Assembly (NCBI GenBank): GCA_017458865.1
Contig: JAFSZW010000063.1
Span: 1 to 8,531 of the forward strand
Reading direction: 5' to 3'
Source: Clostridia bacterium
Lineage (GTDB): Bacteria; Bacillota; Clostridia; Christensenellales; Aristaeellaceae
Length of the DNA: 8,531 nt
Shown here: in pieces, positions 6,956 through 8,531 of the stretch
Layout: every line of letters starts with the position of its first letter
Position numbering within the stretch: position 1 is the first letter of the stretch
Made by a program: the position numbers and the translations under genes
Notes under the pieces: generated by a model
What the model saw: the letters and a program-made list of their open reading frames with translations, nothing else
What the model was told of the DNA's origin: nothing
Databases searched by the model: none

Positions 6956-7529
6956 TTTCTGCCTGTACGGATATGGAGATTCCAACATGTGGGGCTGGGA
7001 TCCACATATTGGAGTTCCGGGAAATCGACTGCCAGAGGAGACAATCTGGCTTAATCGTGTAGCGGCGAAAACAGGATGCCGGGTGGTAAATGACAGTCTG
7101 CCGGGACGGAAGATTCCGCTCAAGCGTGCGATCCCGCTGTTCCTTTCGTCCGTTGATTCTGAACAATGGGATGTTCTCTTCCTTATGCTGGGCGTCAACG
7201 ATTTAATGTCATTGCGCTATGTGATTATGGACAGACTTGCAGATCGATGGATACCAGCGCTTACCGCACTGACAGAACGCTATCCGGATAAAAAGGACCG
7301 GATTATCCTGGCATCAATGACACCGGTTTATCCATCGCTTGCCTGTGGTATCGGGGAAAAGATCACCAGAGGCTATGCCAGGGTGGCTGAGCAGTTTGGA
7401 GTCCGCTTTTTTGACACATATTCACTGGAGCTGCGGATGACTTTTGATGGCATGCATATGACTGAATATAGCCATGAGATGCTTGCTGATGCAGTTTGTG
7501 AATATCTGAGCAAAATGGGACTTGCATAA
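6948..7529 (+). CDS. SGNH/GDSL-type hydrolase
   Basis: A 193-residue cytoplasmic esterase/acylhydrolase of the SGNH superfamily. Block I is YGYGDSNMWGW with the nucleophile Ser12. Gly53 in NDSLPGR fits the block II oxyanion glycine. Block III is LGVND with Asn84. Block V is DGMHMT with Asp167 and His170 completing the triad. No signal peptide is present (MSDFCLYGYG starts directly with the first beta strand), and length is normal for single-domain members. The form with GDSN and a late DGMH resembles the group that includes arylesterase/TesA-like and carbohydrate acetyl esterases; the substrate is not readable from sequence. The ATG lies inside the end of the LOG gene (8-base overlap), and GAGGT at 6935-6939 is the ribosome-binding site, so translational coupling is likely. 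Confidence 0.9.
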   Translation: MSDFCLYGYGDSNMWGWDPHIGVPGNRLPEETIWLNRVAAKTGCRVVNDSLPGRKIPLKRAIPLFLSSVDSEQWDVLFLMLGVNDLMSLRYVIMDRLADRWIPALTALTERYPDKKDRIILASMTPVYPSLACGIGEKITRGYARVAEQFGVRFFDTYSLELRMTFDGMHMTEYSHEMLADAVCEYLSKMGLA

Positions 7530-7717
7530 CACGTGAGGCAGAATTTATCATATTGGGAACAATTCCTGAATCTGGTTCGTCTATAAAGTGAACCTGGTTT
7601 GTGAGTGCATACTGGTGCAAGGATCAGATCTGGACATACGGGGGCGCAGGCTGCAGAGCATGTGCCCTGGGAAATGTTCCGGTACGGCTGCAGGCTGTCC
7701 CGGATGAGAGAGGGGTT
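7530..7717. other. Spacer between the SGNH hydrolase and the cystatin-like gene
   Basis: No strong terminator is seen. A weak hairpin GGTTC/GAACC (about 7574-7595) encloses TATAAA (7582-7587), which could be a -10 box, but no matching -35 box lies at the right distance. An in-frame ATG at 7601 would extend the next gene, but it lacks a ribosome-binding site and would bury the signal peptide, so it is not used. Confidence 0.35.
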
Positions 7718-7722
7718 GGAGG
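7718..7722 (+). promoter_or_regulatory. Ribosome-binding site of the cystatin-like gene
   Basis: GGAGG lies 4 bases before the ATG at 7727 and 7 before a second, adjacent in-frame ATG at 7730. The spacing slightly favours 7730. Either start gives the same signal peptide apart from one Met, and both rule out the upstream ATG at 7601. Confidence 0.75.
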
Positions 7723-7726
7723 AAAC

Positions 7727-8137
7727 ATGATGAGAAAGATGATACTGGCTGTTTTTGCCTTGTTGGCAGTGCTGATTCTGTTGTTTGAAACATCAGTGAT
7801 CGCCGAAAATGATGCAGGAACGCCTGATGCGGGTGAGGTACTGGATCTTGGGGATATCCGTGCCGGTGGATGGTCAATTAGCGAGGATGCGACACTCAGT
7901 GAAACGGATACGGAGCGGTTTGCAAAAGCCATGGAAGGCCTGGTTGGCGTGGATTATACTCCCATGCTCTGCCTTGGAAACCAGCTGGTTTCCGGCATGA
8001 ATTACTGTTATCTGTGCCGTGCCCAGGTGGTGTATCCAAATGCGGAACCGTATTACGCACTGGTTTATATCTATGAGGATCTGAGTGGAAACGCATCAAT
8101 CCTTGACATCCAGACACTGGAACTGGGAATCAGCTGA
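7727..8137 (+). CDS. Small secreted protein with cystatin-like motifs
   Basis: A 136-residue exported protein that resembles a cystatin-fold cysteine-protease inhibitor. Residues 1-26 are a signal peptide: MMRKM, a hydrophobic core, and cleavage likely after SVIA. The mature part has the three cues of a cystatin in the right order. GGW is at 47-49 (the N-terminal glycine trunk). A helix-like stretch, ERFAKAMEGL, starts at 63 and recalls the plant-cystatin LARFAV helix. QLVSG at 86-90 is an exact match to the inhibitory loop QxVxG and is followed by MNYCYLCRA, like the NYxxxxxA strand. A further strand, EPYYALVYIYEDL, follows. The second hairpin's Pro-Trp is absent. Cys82, Cys94 and Cys97 could allow one disulfide. 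The mature length of about 110 residues is typical of single-domain cystatins. The gene stands alone, with its own ribosome-binding site and a following hairpin. The motif match is seen directly; inhibitory activity is inference, and the fold may serve another binding role. Confidence 0.75.
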   Translation: MMRKMILAVFALLAVLILLFETSVIAENDAGTPDAGEVLDLGDIRAGGWSISEDATLSETDTERFAKAMEGLVGVDYTPMLCLGNQLVSGMNYCYLCRAQVVYPNAEPYYALVYIYEDLSGNASILDIQTLELGIS

Positions 8138-8179
8138 GTGCAGTCTGGTTTTGTCAGCAAAGGTAAGCAATGACACATC

Positions 8180-8214
8180 AAGCAGCCATGCATCGCATGG
8201 CTGCTTCATTAATT
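8180..8214 (+). terminator. Terminator-like hairpin after the cystatin-like gene
   Basis: AAGCAGCCATGC (8180-8191) pairs perfectly with GCATGGCTGCTT (8195-8206), a 12-bp stem with a 3-base loop, 43 bases after the stop codon. The tail CATTAATT is only moderately T-rich, so termination may be partial. A second inverted repeat, AATTCC/GGAATT (8211-8230), follows directly. Confidence 0.7.
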
Positions 8215-8368
8215 CCAAATCGAAGGAATTGTAATCCTACATTGTCCTCTTCAAAAGATGCCAGACAACTCTCGAGCTGGTTAAGAACTGGTGCTTATAC
8301 ACCAGTATGAGAATCATCATCTTTCATAAGGCCAGCTTGTATGTTCGCCTGATTTGCTTCCTTCTTCG
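8215..8368. other. Intergenic DNA with nested inverted repeats
   Basis: No gene is supported. ACTGGTG (8287-8293) pairs with CACCAGT (8300-8306), and an outer pair AGCTGG (8275-8280) with CCAGCT (8332-8337) can enclose it, extended by G-T pairs. This may be an RNA structure or chance. An ATG at 8307 opens a frame running into the repeat array, without a ribosome-binding site. Confidence 0.35.
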
Positions 8369-8531
8369 ACTTCAAAGGAACTTCAAGGGAACTTCAAAGG
8401 AACTTCAAAGCTACTTCAAGGGAACTTCAAAGCTACTTCAAAGGAACTTCAAAGCTACTTCAAGGGAACTTCAAAGGAACTTCAAAGGAACTTCAAAGCT
8501 ACTTCAAAGGAACTTCAAAAGAACTTCAAAG
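8369..8531. repeat. 11-bp tandem repeat array, continuing past the window end
   Basis: Fourteen complete 11-base units plus 9 bases of a fifteenth run without interruption to the last base. All units share ACTTCAA and differ only in the last four bases: ACTTCAAAGGA (6 copies), ACTTCAAAGCT (4), ACTTCAAGGGA (3) and ACTTCAAAAGA (1). No unit is shortened or lengthened. The period is close to one helical turn. Because 11 is not a multiple of 3, all plus-strand frames cycle through the same 11-codon series and contain no stop, while every minus-strand frame meets TGA about every 33 bases. The true array length and its right flank are not visible. Confidence 0.95.

Noticed and set aside
7601..7726. 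N-terminal extension of the cystatin-like gene from the ATG at 7601
   Set aside because: It would bury the signal peptide behind 42 residues. The GGAGG site sits directly before the 7727/7730 ATGs instead.
8369..8531. CRISPR array
   Set aside because: Units are 11 bases, directly adjacent and without unique spacers. This is a simple tandem repeat.

Overview
The window looks like a chromosomal segment from an anaerobic, probably gut- or rumen-associated Firmicute of the Clostridia type. This is inferred from four things: Shine-Dalgarno sites of the AGGAGG/GAAAGGA kind, a monoderm-style secreted flavoprotein reductase, a sugar ABC permease closest in type to YjfF, and a member of the AAA-ATPase/PD-(D/E)XK family that is common in such genomes. 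No rRNA, tRNA, CRISPR array, insertion sequence or phage gene is visible, so the taxon is a guess from gene style.

Layout. (1) Bases 3-668 (+) are the 3' end of a sugar ABC transporter permease, followed by a hairpin terminator. (2) Bases 669-1084 are non-coding and hold an imperfect 59-bp direct repeat; the minus-strand terminator of the next gene closes the region. (3) Bases 1148-3196 (-) encode a secreted FMN-binding/FAD-dependent reductase of the fumarate/urocanate reductase class, with a promoter crowded with palindromes. (4) Bases about 3311-3625 are a divergent intergenic region with only weak small ORFs. (5) Bases 3708-5319 (+) are an AAA-ATPase-like/PD-(D/E)XK nuclease-like gene broken by one extra base in an A-run, in DNA that looks more AT-rich than its flanks. 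(6) Bases 5475-6278 (+) encode a MerR-type regulator with a GyrI-like effector domain. (7) Bases 6428-7529 (+) hold a two-gene unit: a LOG-family phosphoribohydrolase whose last 8 bases overlap an SGNH/GDSL hydrolase, behind a strong sigma-A-like promoter. (8) Bases 7727-8137 (+) encode a small secreted protein with the hallmarks of a cystatin (GGW, then QLVSG matching QxVxG, then NYxxxxxA), followed by a 12-bp-stem hairpin. (9) Bases 8369-8531 are an 11-bp tandem repeat array running off the end.

There is no single obvious pathway. The permease and the flavoprotein are convergent and independently terminated. The LOG and SGNH genes are very likely co-translated; the MerR gene just upstream may sense a small molecule, but nothing in the sequence ties it to them. 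The most unusual items are the bacterial cystatin-like protein, the 11-bp repeat array (which leaves an ORF open to the window edge), and the frameshifted ATPase/nuclease gene.
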